Positions 8,076 through 15,400 of a stretch of DNA of 64,000 nt are shown here, one piece after another; the first letter of the stretch is position 1; each line of letters starts with the position of its first letter. The stretch is taken from positions 2,542,001 through 2,606,000 of the forward strand of contig NC_014364.1 in NCBI RefSeq assembly GCF_000143985.1, written 5' to 3'. Made by a program: the position numbers and the translations under genes. The stretch is from Sediminispirochaeta smaragdinae DSM 11293. Lineage in GTDB: Bacteria; Spirochaetota; Spirochaetia; DSM-16054; Sediminispirochaetaceae. Below the pieces are notes generated by a model. It ran no database searches, was not told the origin of the DNA, and saw only the letters and a program-made list of their open reading frames with translations.

Positions 8076-9365
8076 TCAGGAGTCGTTTTCGGCCCCGGCC
8101 GGAAGCAGCCCCATCCCTTGAAACAGAACATCGGCGCTGTTGCGGTATTCCTCTTCAATGCGGTTGCGTTCTTCCTCTAAAAGGCGCTCGGCATTGGTGA
8201 ATTCGACGGCAACCCGTTGCTGCATCTCCATTGGCGGCAACGGGACCGGGATTTCCGCCATGGCTCGTACATTCAATACACGAATGCGCTTTCCCGTTGA
8301 CATGCCGAAAAGGAAAGCTTGTCCGGCCCTACTGCGAAGGTATCTGAAAAGAAAGCCGGGATCCACAAGATTGAGATCGGGACGAATGATGACATAGTTA
8401 TCGCCGCCGGTGACGGGTATCGTACTCTTCCCGGTAAGCAGTAGTGGCCGAAAAAACTCTCCGCGGCAGCTGACGATGACATCACCCTGTCGCAACAAGT
8501 AGCGTTTGATTCTGGAAACCGATTCGATTCGCATGGTCGAAAGGTCGTTTACATCGAGGAGTCCCGCACCTACGTGTTTCAGACTGAGATAACGGACCTC
8601 TTCTTTCCCTTCTTTGGAAAAAAAACGTCCTGGGGCCCCACGAAAGATATCCCGGCAAAGCGACCCGAGTTGGACCGTATGAATTTTTTCATTGAGATAC
8701 TGTTTTTGCCGGATGAAAAAACGGTCGGGAATCCAGACCGAGGCGTTTTGCATCTCCTCAATGGGAACCTTCCGCTCCATCAGCAACTCCGCGTTATGTC
8801 CAAGGCGTCTGAATAAAATTGTATGATCCTTAAAAGGAGCCTCACGGCGAAGGACAATAATCACTCTGGGTTCCCGGTCGTCCTTTCCATCGCCTGGCGC
8901 CTCAAAGCTGGTAACGGAGAGGAGCGCAACCTTGGTAGACAATATCTCACGCAGAGCCCTGTCGAGGGTACTGGAACCATAGAGAAGATGAGGACTAAAG
9001 GAATCTATGAGGATCCCTCCTTCGACAAGCGATTCAATGGCCCGCAGGAGATACGCACTCTCTCTGTTGATCTTGCCGGTAAATCCCCGGGCTTTTAGTG
9101 ATTCAATAATAGGCCTATCAACATCCGGAGAGTCCTTTGGAGCTCCGTCTATAACAACGAAGGAGGCCCCTTGCCACGTTTCTGCAGCAAAGGGAGCATT
9201 GGAAGAGGAATGGGATAAACGGTCTCCATTCCTCTCATCTCCAATAGCCGACAGAGGCAAGGGCGGCATACCGAAGGGGAAAACAGGAATATCCGGCAGC
9301 ATTTCTCCACTGCCGGCATCTGAAACAAGCATCTTGGCAAGGTTTTTGTAGATCGCTTTCATCAT
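8076..9365 (-). CDS. orphan methylase-remnant / type I specificity-like fusion
   Basis: The C-terminal half (about residues 220-430) is a type I restriction specificity (HsdS) target-recognition module: it starts with VQLGSLCRDIFRGAP and has a conserved LPPMEMQQRVAVEF followed by a helical spacer. The N-terminal half resembles the back end of an N6-adenine methylase (ESAYLLRAIESLVEGGIL, then VALLSVTSFEAP and VIIVLRRE). However, no SAM-binding motif and no NPPY/DPPY catalytic motif can be seen. No hsdM or hsdR is adjacent. It may be a DNA-binding, non-methylating protein (inference). The ATG at 9365 follows a strong promoter by 7 nt; the next codon but none is also ATG. Confidence 0.7.
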   Translation of the reverse strand: MMKAIYKNLAKMLVSDAGSGEMLPDIPVFPFGMPPLPLSAIGDERNGDRLSHSSSNAPFAAETWQGASFVVIDGAPKDSPDVDRPIIESLKARGFTGKINRESAYLLRAIESLVEGGILIDSFSPHLLYGSSTLDRALREILSTKVALLSVTSFEAPGDGKDDREPRVIIVLRREAPFKDHTILFRRLGHNAELLMERKVPIEEMQNASVWIPDRFFIRQKQYLNEKIHTVQLGSLCRDIFRGAPGRFFSKEGKEEVRYLSLKHVGAGLLDVNDLSTMRIESVSRIKRYLLRQGDVIVSCRGEFFRPLLLTGKSTIPVTGGDNYVIIRPDLNLVDPGFLFRYLRSRAGQAFLFGMSTGKRIRVLNVRAMAEIPVPLPPMEMQQRVAVEFTNAERLLEEERNRIEEEYRNSADVLFQGMGLLPAGAENDS

Positions 9366-9372
9366 AATAAGT

Positions 9373-9401
9373 ATAGTAGGAAGCTGGCCTATGACTGTCA
9401 A
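9373..9401 (-). promoter_or_regulatory. strong leaderless promoter of the methylase/S-like gene
   Basis: A perfect TTGACA (9396-9401), 17-bp spacer and TACTAT (9373-9378) end 7 nt before the ATG at 9365. There is no Shine-Dalgarno sequence. Confidence 0.7.
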
Positions 9402-9416
9402 ACAAAAAAAGTTATT

Positions 9417-10001
9417 TTAAGAAGGCTGTGCAGAAGCAAGCCAACTTGCGATCGAACGATCGTAATCGCTTATCACATCAAAAACTTTGGTAGCCAATCT
9501 CTGCCGAAGCTTCATATCAACATTCCCTCCCGCAGCAACATGTTGTGCAACCTCATCGTAGTCGGCAGGATCACAAACCACAAGCACATCTTTATAGTTT
9601 TTTGCCGCAGCGCGCAAAAGCGTCGGCCCGCCGATATCGATATACTCAAGCAAATCGTCTCCGACCACCCCGTCCTCAAGCATACGAACAAAGGGGTAAA
9701 GATTAACGGCAACCACATCGATAGGAACAATACCATGGACCTTCACGGTTTCCATATCCGAGGGATTGGCCCTTCGTGCGAGAATTGCCCCGTGGATCTT
9801 TGGATGAAGGGTTTTTACCCGTCCGTCGAGCATCTCGGGAAAACCGGTAACATCCTCCACCGGGATGACGGGAATAGAGGCCTTTGACAAAAACATCGCC
9901 GTACCGCCGGAAGAGATAATCTGGACTCCTGCCTCCCACAGGGATCGGGCAAACTGCTCAACCCCCTCCTTATTCCAGACACTGATCAGGGCCCGGTTCA
10001 T
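9417..10001 (-). CDS. purH: stand-alone IMP cyclohydrolase (N-terminal half of PurH)
   Basis: This is the MGS-like IMP cyclohydrolase domain, which closes FAICAR to IMP in the last purine step. The ~194 residues contain ALISVWNKEGVEQFA, SSGGTAMFL, VTGFPEMLDGRVKTLHPKIHG and IDIGGPTLLRAAAKN, all canonical. The AICAR formyltransferase half that normally follows (another ~310 residues) is absent: the frame stops at ASAQPS, and the next gene downstream is unrelated. The start at 10001 has a GGGAGGG site 7 nt upstream. It directly follows purB, so it sits in a purine operon. The formyltransferase must be encoded elsewhere. Confidence 0.92.
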   Translation of the reverse strand: MNRALISVWNKEGVEQFARSLWEAGVQIISSGGTAMFLSKASIPVIPVEDVTGFPEMLDGRVKTLHPKIHGAILARRANPSDMETVKVHGIVPIDVVAVNLYPFVRMLEDGVVGDDLLEYIDIGGPTLLRAAAKNYKDVLVVCDPADYDEVAQHVAAGGNVDMKLRQRLATKVFDVISDYDRSIASWLASAQPS

Positions 10002-10021
10002 GCTGCTTCCCTCCCGTGCTC

Positions 10022-11446
10022 TCATTTTCTTCTCCTTTCTTCGGCGAGCTCTTTGTACTTTCGCCCGATCGTGATTGCCTTCTCAGCAGCCTTCCCCCGA
10101 TATCTGGCCGAATCGGAGAAAAAGGTATCTGCATCAAGGCCCAAGCTGTCACGCAAGCCCTGGTCGAGCAGATCCCAAAGCTTTTCATTGCGGGCAAGCG
10201 CCTCTTTCAGGGATATTTTCTCTTTTTCGCAGAGCAGTGTTGCCTTACGGATCGCCTCATGGGCATCGCTGTCCCCCTCCAAGGCAAGCAGAACATAGGC
10301 AGCCTCGGCGAGAACCATATCCCCTCCCATGTCCAGATTTTTTCGCATCTGTTGGCGATCCACATAGAGACTCTCTACAATCCGGTTCATCCGTTCAACA
10401 GCGGCGGAAAATCCGGCAATATAGTCGGCGACAAAACGGCTGGAGGCAGAGTTCGAAAGATCACGCTGATGTTCGGATATCTGATCCATAAAAAACGTGA
10501 CCACCCGGGGAGCAAAGGCCTTCCAGAGGCTCTTGACATGTTCGCTGTTCCATGGATTCCGCTTTTGCGGCATGGTGGAAGAGCCAACCTGGGTCGAAGA
10601 AAAGAATTCCCGTACCTCGTCGATTTCGCTTCGCTGAAGGTGGCGCAGATCGTCGGCAAGGTTTGCAATAATGCCGAAAGCGGTATTGATCTCAAGGAGC
10701 AGCCGCAGCATATATTCCGGTTCAACCATCTGTGTCGCGTACTCAGCAGGCTCCAAACCCAGCTCCTGAAGATATTCCCGCTCCAGGCCCTGGGGATCGT
10801 CCACAAGAAGAGATGTTGCGTTGTAGGCACCCACGGCACCGGCAAGCTTACCGCGAAGATCACCACAGCGTTTCTCCATTTCAAGCAGGGATTTGCCCAA
10901 ACGGGCCGCGTATTCCGCCATGGCAAAACCGAAGGTAACGGGCACCGCATGCTGTCCATGGGTTCTTCCTACCTGAGGAGTTTTCGCCTCTTTCTCTGCA
11001 AGAACGGCGAGACGCTCTTCAAGTTCCCACAGGAGGGGAAGAACCACCTCCCGAACGGCCCCGCCGACCCGAAGGCTCATGGCGGTATCCAAAATATCGA
11101 CAGAGGTCGCTCCCAAGTGGACATAGGGATTAATCTTTTCGGGAACAAAGCGCTTCATGACGTTGACCAGTGCCCGAATATTATGATGCGTCCGCTCTTC
11201 CTCCTCGTATACCAATTCGGCAGTAACCTTTTGCCGGAGGGCCTCGGCATCAACCAATGTCTTTGCATCCTGACCATATAGACGTCTGGCATGAACCGTC
11301 AGCAGGGCAATCTCCGCCTCCAAACAGAAGGCGACATTGGCCTCCTCACTGAGGAAACCGCCCAGCTTCTCAAAAAGCTCCCTGTTCGCCAAATAATAAC
11401 GGTGGTCCAGGGGCGAAAGGGATGCAAAGATCGATCGTTGTTCCAT
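10022..11446 (-). CDS. purB: adenylosuccinate lyase
   Basis: PurB cleaves SAICAR and adenylosuccinate, releasing fumarate in purine synthesis. The 474-residue protein has the fumarase/aspartase-superfamily signature SSTMPQKRNPWNSEHV, the catalytic-His segment GRTHGQHAVPVTFG and the substrate loop LGATSVDILDTA. An AAGGAG site lies 9 nt before the ATG. Together with the downstream cyclohydrolase it forms a purB-purH' pair. A terminator hairpin separates it from the upstream phosphohexomutase gene. Confidence 0.95.
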   Translation of the reverse strand: MEQRSIFASLSPLDHRYYLANRELFEKLGGFLSEEANVAFCLEAEIALLTVHARRLYGQDAKTLVDAEALRQKVTAELVYEEEERTHHNIRALVNVMKRFVPEKINPYVHLGATSVDILDTAMSLRVGGAVREVVLPLLWELEERLAVLAEKEAKTPQVGRTHGQHAVPVTFGFAMAEYAARLGKSLLEMEKRCGDLRGKLAGAVGAYNATSLLVDDPQGLEREYLQELGLEPAEYATQMVEPEYMLRLLLEINTAFGIIANLADDLRHLQRSEIDEVREFFSSTQVGSSTMPQKRNPWNSEHVKSLWKAFAPRVVTFFMDQISEHQRDLSNSASSRFVADYIAGFSAAVERMNRIVESLYVDRQQMRKNLDMGGDMVLAEAAYVLLALEGDSDAHEAIRKATLLCEKEKISLKEALARNEKLWDLLDQGLRDSLGLDADTFFSDSARYRGKAAEKAITIGRKYKELAEERRRK

Positions 11447-11471
11447 GTTTGATTTCTCCTTAGGCTGTAAA

Positions 11472-11496
11472 TAAAAAACGGCTCCGTCAGGAGCCG
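11472..11496 (-). terminator. intrinsic terminator at the end of the phosphohexomutase gene
   Basis: On the minus strand CGGCTCC-TGAC-GGAGCCG is followed by six T residues. The loop contains the TGA stop codon of the phosphohexomutase gene, so hairpin and coding end overlap. Confidence 0.8.
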
Positions 11497-13262
11497 ATAA
11501 GGGTATCGATGGTCTCTTCTACCGCTGCCAGCCTCTTGCCGGCGAGCTTTTTCGCCTCATCAAGGCCGAGTTCCGGTTCACATGCCACGGAAGCGTAGAA
11601 TTTGATTTTCGGTTCGGTACCACTGGGCCTGACGGTCACCTTGCTTCCCCCTTCCAAAAAGAACTGGAGAACATTCGACGAGGGCAGCTCCAGCTTCCCT
11701 AAACCGTGGCCCTCTACGTCACACCTCGTTCCTTTCAGGAAATCGGCCACTTCTACCACTTGTAAACCGGCGATCTGCTGCATGGGACGAGATCGAAGAG
11801 AGTCCATCAGATCCGCCATCTTCCGGACCCCTTCGGCACCGGAAAACCTACGGCTGACCAAAAGCTCCTGGAAATATCCGTAGCGCTCCCAGATCTCTTC
11901 AAGTCGCTTGAGCAGTGAGGTCCCCCGACTTCGATGATAAAGGGTCATTTCCGCAACCATAAATGCAGCGGAAACCGCATCCTTGTCCCGAACCTTATCG
12001 GTTACCAGATAGCCGTAGCTTTCCTCACCACCGAAGAGGAATCGCTCCCTGCCCCCCTCTTCGAATGCGGCAATCTTTGCGGCGATATACTTGAAACCGG
12101 TAAGAACGTCATAGGTGGTAATACCGTAACTCTCTGCTATACGGCGCTGAAGATCCGTGGTGACGATGGTCTTGACAAATGCCCCGTCAGAAGGAAGCCG
12201 TCCCAGTTCGCTTCGTGTCGAAAAGATATAGTCCGCAAGCAGACAGCCGGTCTGATTTCCCGTGAGCAAGCGGTATGAAGAACACTCGGCATCTTCGGGA
12301 ACCGCAAGCCCAAGCCTGTCAGAATCGGGATCGGTGGCCATAACAAGATCGGCATGTTCCTTTTGGGCAAGCTCGATGGCAAGTTTCAGAGCCGAAGCCT
12401 CCTCGGGATTGGGATATTCGACGGTGGGGAAATTGCCATCTGGCTCCCGCTGCTCGGGCACGGTGATCACGTCTATCCCCATGGACGAAAGACTCTTTTC
12501 CACAGGGACGAGCCCGCTACCGTGAAGCGGGGTATACACCACCTTCAGATCCTTACCCTTCTCCTCCATAAGTTTCGGACGGAGCGAGCACCCCGCAACC
12601 ATGGAGAGATACGCCTCGTCCACAGCATCCCCGATTTCGAAGAAAAGCCCCCTGGCCATGGCAGATTCAAGGGGAATACGGGATATCGAACCTGTCACGT
12701 TTCGAACCTCTTCGATGATGCCACTATCGTGGGGAGCAATAATCTGTCCTCCATCGCTCCAGTACACCTTGTAACCATTATACTCCGGGGGATTGTGGCT
12801 CGCCGTAACGACGATTCCCGAGGTTGCTTCAAAGTAGCGAACGGCATAGCTGAGTTCGGGGGTCGGCCGCAAAGAAGGGAAAAGCCTCACAATAATGCCG
12901 TTGCCGCAGAGCACTTTTGCAGCCTCTTCGGCAAAAAGCCGGGAATAGCGTCTGGAGTCGTAGGCGATGACCACCACGGGTTTTGCCTCAAGCCCCACTG
13001 CCTTTCGTATATAGTTGGCAAGCCCCTGGGTCGCCTGGCTAACCGTGAAGGGGTTCATCCGGTTGTATCCTGCCCCGATCACGCCCCTCATGCCTCCGGT
13101 GCCGAAGGCAAGACGGGTATAGAAACGATCAGCAAGATCCTTTTCATCCCCCGATGCAAGGAGCTCCTCCAATTCTTTTCTGAAAACAGGATGCTCTTCC
13201 CGTGAAAGGTATTCCCGGGCAAGATTCCGATACTCGGCAGCTGCCTGTGCTTCACCACTCAT
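11487..13262 (-). CDS. phosphoglucomutase/phosphomannomutase family protein
   Basis: This alpha-D-phosphohexomutase interconverts hexose 1- and 6-phosphates. All four family loops are present in its 591 residues: the phosphoserine loop TASHNPPEYNGYKVY, the Mg loop ATDPDSDRLGLAV, the sugar loop GGEESYGYL and the phosphate loop VRPSGTEPKIKFY. Length and motifs fit the PgcA/PGM2-type branch. It overlaps the HAD gene upstream by four bases (ATGA) and has a GGAGG-type site. Its 3' end is a terminator. Coupling to a small phosphatase suggests a sugar-phosphate role. Confidence 0.92.
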   Translation of the reverse strand: MSGEAQAAAEYRNLAREYLSREEHPVFRKELEELLASGDEKDLADRFYTRLAFGTGGMRGVIGAGYNRMNPFTVSQATQGLANYIRKAVGLEAKPVVVIAYDSRRYSRLFAEEAAKVLCGNGIIVRLFPSLRPTPELSYAVRYFEATSGIVVTASHNPPEYNGYKVYWSDGGQIIAPHDSGIIEEVRNVTGSISRIPLESAMARGLFFEIGDAVDEAYLSMVAGCSLRPKLMEEKGKDLKVVYTPLHGSGLVPVEKSLSSMGIDVITVPEQREPDGNFPTVEYPNPEEASALKLAIELAQKEHADLVMATDPDSDRLGLAVPEDAECSSYRLLTGNQTGCLLADYIFSTRSELGRLPSDGAFVKTIVTTDLQRRIAESYGITTYDVLTGFKYIAAKIAAFEEGGRERFLFGGEESYGYLVTDKVRDKDAVSAAFMVAEMTLYHRSRGTSLLKRLEEIWERYGYFQELLVSRRFSGAEGVRKMADLMDSLRSRPMQQIAGLQVVEVADFLKGTRCDVEGHGLGKLELPSSNVLQFFLEGGSKVTVRPSGTEPKIKFYASVACEPELGLDEAKKLAGKRLAAVEETIDTLIGS

Positions 13263-13924
13263 GATACCACCTCCACAATCTTCAGAATTTCTTCGGGACT
13301 GAAGACAATACGGGGAGCGCCGGCAGCCTGTAGCTGCCCAAGCGACCGATAGCCCCAGGAGACCGCCAATGCGTCGAAACCGGCGGCACGGGCGGTTGCC
13401 ATATCAACATCGCTGTCCCCGACCAGGAGGACCTGCTCGGGAACTACCGATAAGCGCTTACTAGCAGATAAGGATCCAGAAGGATCGGGCTTCGGCGGCG
13501 TATTTCGATCCACACCGACAACGGCATCGAAGAGTTCGGAGGGAAGCCGCTGATCGATGACCGAAGAGGCGATTTCCAGATCCTTGTTGGTGATGATAGC
13601 CAATTTCAGCTTGCTTTGAGAAAGCTGCCGCAAAAGCCGTTCGATACCGGGATACATTCGGGTCTTTTCCACAGGATGTTCACGATAGATATCCAGAATA
13701 TCATGGTAGAGCCTCTCGACCAACCGCCCGTCACCACGTTTTTCCGCAGGCATGGCCCTGCGGCCCGCCTCCCTCAGCCCGCTTCCGACAAAGCCCGGAT
13801 AAGCCTCCGTAGGATGTCGGGGAAACCCGTTTCGTGCCAGGGCCCCATCAAGGGCGCTTACAATATCGGGCATGGTATCCAGCAGCGTTCCGTCCAAATC
13901 AAAGAAAATTGCTCGTATATTCAT
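13259..13924 (-). CDS. HAD superfamily phosphatase, phosphoglycolate phosphatase-like
   Basis: This 221-residue haloacid-dehalogenase-fold hydrolase has motif I DLDGTLLDTMPDI at the N-terminus, motif II AIITNKD, motif III lysine in PPKPDPSG and motif IV LVGDSDVDMATARAAG. The helical cap between motifs I and II is of the Gph/PGMB type. Candidate substrates are phosphoglycolate or another small sugar phosphate. It is translationally coupled to the phosphohexomutase gene. The start lacks a Shine-Dalgarno sequence but follows a TTGACT/TAGCCT promoter. Confidence 0.88.
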   Translation of the reverse strand: MNIRAIFFDLDGTLLDTMPDIVSALDGALARNGFPRHPTEAYPGFVGSGLREAGRRAMPAEKRGDGRLVERLYHDILDIYREHPVEKTRMYPGIERLLRQLSQSKLKLAIITNKDLEIASSVIDQRLPSELFDAVVGVDRNTPPKPDPSGSLSASKRLSVVPEQVLLVGDSDVDMATARAAGFDALAVSWGYRSLGQLQAAGAPRIVFSPEEILKIVEVVS

Positions 13925-13932
13925 CTACGATT

Positions 13933-13961
13933 AGGCTACGCAAGGATAGGAACTAAGTCAA
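13933..13961 (-). promoter_or_regulatory. candidate leaderless promoter of the HAD-pgm unit
   Basis: TTGACT (13956-13961), 17 bp and TAGCCT (13933-13938) on the minus strand end 8 nt before the ATG at 13924. No ribosome site is visible. Confidence 0.5.
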
Positions 13962-14019
13962 GATTGAGGCCGGCAAATATTGACGCTCCCCAATACCTAT
14001 AGTCCCTATCCAAACCCAA

Positions 14020-14049
14020 TTGAAGCCGGACAAGTCGTCGGAGTATACT
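14020..14049 (+). promoter_or_regulatory. promoter of the RsmB-family gene
   Basis: TTGAAG (14020-14025), an 18-bp spacer and TATACT (14044-14049) predict a start near 14056. This places the real initiation codon downstream of 14056, not at the TTG codon at 13980. Confidence 0.6.
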
Positions 14050-14087
14050 TTTCGCATACACTTGGACCCCATGTGGAGAAGAACAGT

Positions 14088-14873
14088 TTGAAAAAGAAAG
14101 CAACAAAGGGAAAAGAGGCCTTTTTCCGCTTCTATCGGGAACTATACGGAGAGCGTTGGCCCTCCCTGGCCGAAGCCCTGAAAAGAGAACCTCGTCCTGT
14201 TCCCTTTTCAGAGGGCCTCGGCAAGAGTTACTACCTCGATCAGGCCTCTATCGATACCGCTAAGGCCCTTGGTGCACTTCCGGAAGAAGAGGTGCTCGAT
14301 ATGTGTGCAGCCCCGGGGGGAAAGAGTCTGGTCATCGCCGCCGCGATGAGGGGAAAGGGATCGCTGATCGCCAACGACCGCTCAGCCTCACGAAGAGCGC
14401 GCCTCAAGCGGGTCATTGCCGAGCACCTGATACCGGACTACGCCTCGATTGTAGAGATAACCTCTCACGACGCTTCGAAATGGGGGCTGTACGAGCAGAA
14501 CCGTTACGATCGCATCCTTTTGGATGCACCCTGCTCATCCGAACGGCATGTGCTCTTGGATCCCGTCCATCTGGAGCGATGGTCACCCTCCAGAACCAGG
14601 AGATTGGCGGTCCAGGCCTTTGCCATGGCTGCGGCAGCCGCCGATGCTTTACGACCCGGAGGGGTTTTGCTCTACAGCACATGCACCATCAGCCCCTTTG
14701 AAAACGACGGGGTCATAGAAAAGCTCCTGAAACGAAGGGGGGATTTCATGGAAAAGGCGGAACTATCTCTTCCTTACGGTGAGGCGACCCGTTTCGGAAT
14801 GATTGTTCTTCCCGACCGCGAGGCGGGGAAAGGACCGATGTACGCAGCACTTCTGCGAAAGCGTATGGTCTAA
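14088..14873 (+). CDS. RsmB/NOP family rRNA/tRNA (cytosine-5)-methyltransferase
   Basis: This SAM-dependent m5C RNA methyltransferase has VLDMCAAPGGKSLVIA (motif I), LLDAPCSS (motif IV, with the release Cys) and YSTCTISPFENDGV (motif VI, with the nucleophilic Cys). It lacks the N-terminal NusB-like domain of RsmB and is short at about 261 residues. TTG at 14088 is chosen because GGAG lies 9 nt upstream and the mapped promoter excludes earlier starts; GTG at 14073 is an alternative. The target nucleotide is unknown. Confidence 0.88.
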   Translation: MKKKATKGKEAFFRFYRELYGERWPSLAEALKREPRPVPFSEGLGKSYYLDQASIDTAKALGALPEEEVLDMCAAPGGKSLVIAAAMRGKGSLIANDRSASRRARLKRVIAEHLIPDYASIVEITSHDASKWGLYEQNRYDRILLDAPCSSERHVLLDPVHLERWSPSRTRRLAVQAFAMAAAAADALRPGGVLLYSTCTISPFENDGVIEKLLKRRGDFMEKAELSLPYGEATRFGMIVLPDREAGKGPMYAALLRKRMV

Positions 14874-14878
14874 AGCGC

Positions 14879-14907
14879 TTTTCAAAGCAGTTCTAACACT
14901 CTATACT
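14879..14907 (+). promoter_or_regulatory. leaderless promoter of the Sm_multidrug_ex gene
   Basis: TTTTCA (14879-14884), 17 bp and TATACT (14902-14907) end 6 nt before the ATG at 14914. The gap (TCGCCC) cannot serve as a ribosome site. Confidence 0.6.
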
Positions 14908-14913
14908 TCGCCC

Positions 14914-15393
14914 ATGACCTTTCATCATTACGTGGTTACTGCACTTTTGAGCCTCGCTCCGATATCGGAACTGCGAGGTGCCATCCCCTTTGCCCTTGCA
15001 AAGGGAGCCGAACCCCTTATAGCCTATCTCTACTGTGTGGCCTTCAACGCGCTGGTGGCCCCGGTGGTGTATCTCTTTCTTTCCACCCTGCACAAACTCT
15101 TTCTCAGGATGGCGTGGTACTCCTCCCTTTTCGAGCGAGTCGTCGAACGAACAAGAAAAAAGATCGAAGCAAAGGTTTCCCGTTTTGAATATCTCGGGAT
15201 AACCCTCTTCGTCGCCATTCCCCTGCCCGTTACCGGGGCATGGACCGGGACCCTCGGGGCCTGGCTTTTAGGATTGGGACGAAAAAGGACCATTCTTCAT
15301 GTTCTTTTCGGTGTCGCTATTTCCGGTGCCATTGTGATCACCGTTTCTCTCCTGGGAATCGAGGCCTTCTCAATCTTCACAAAACAGGTATAA
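14914..15393 (+). CDS. small multidrug export family protein (COG2426-like)
   Basis: This ~159-residue integral membrane protein has four to five hydrophobic segments and the family hallmark SELRGAIPFALAKG near the N-terminus plus AIPLPVTGAWTGTLGAWLLG in the second half. The two GxxP-type half-sites suggest an inverted-repeat transporter fold. The family name comes from annotation; transport has not been shown for most members. The longer frame from 14803 overlaps the preceding gene and lacks homology, so the ATG at 14914 is used. Confidence 0.8.
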   Translation: MTFHHYVVTALLSLAPISELRGAIPFALAKGAEPLIAYLYCVAFNALVAPVVYLFLSTLHKLFLRMAWYSSLFERVVERTRKKIEAKVSRFEYLGITLFVAIPLPVTGAWTGTLGAWLLGLGRKRTILHVLFGVAISGAIVITVSLLGIEAFSIFTKQV

Positions 15394-15394
15394 A
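15367..15394 (+). promoter_or_regulatory. candidate leaderless promoter of the helicase gene
   Basis: TATAAA (15389-15394) ends exactly 6 nt before the ATG at 15401; a weak -35 (TTCTCA, 15367-15372) lies 16 bp upstream. The box spans the stop codon of the preceding gene. Confidence 0.45.
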
Positions 15395-15400
15395 ACTTCA

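Noticed and set aside
10016..11281. Long plus-strand open frame (421 codons) opposite purB
   Set aside because: It lies antisense to a clear purB gene and its translation matches no family. High-GC genes often leave such open frames on the other strand.
12354..13205. 283-codon plus-strand frame opposite the phosphohexomutase gene
   Set aside because: The minus-strand protein has all four mutase motifs; this frame has none and is a shadow.
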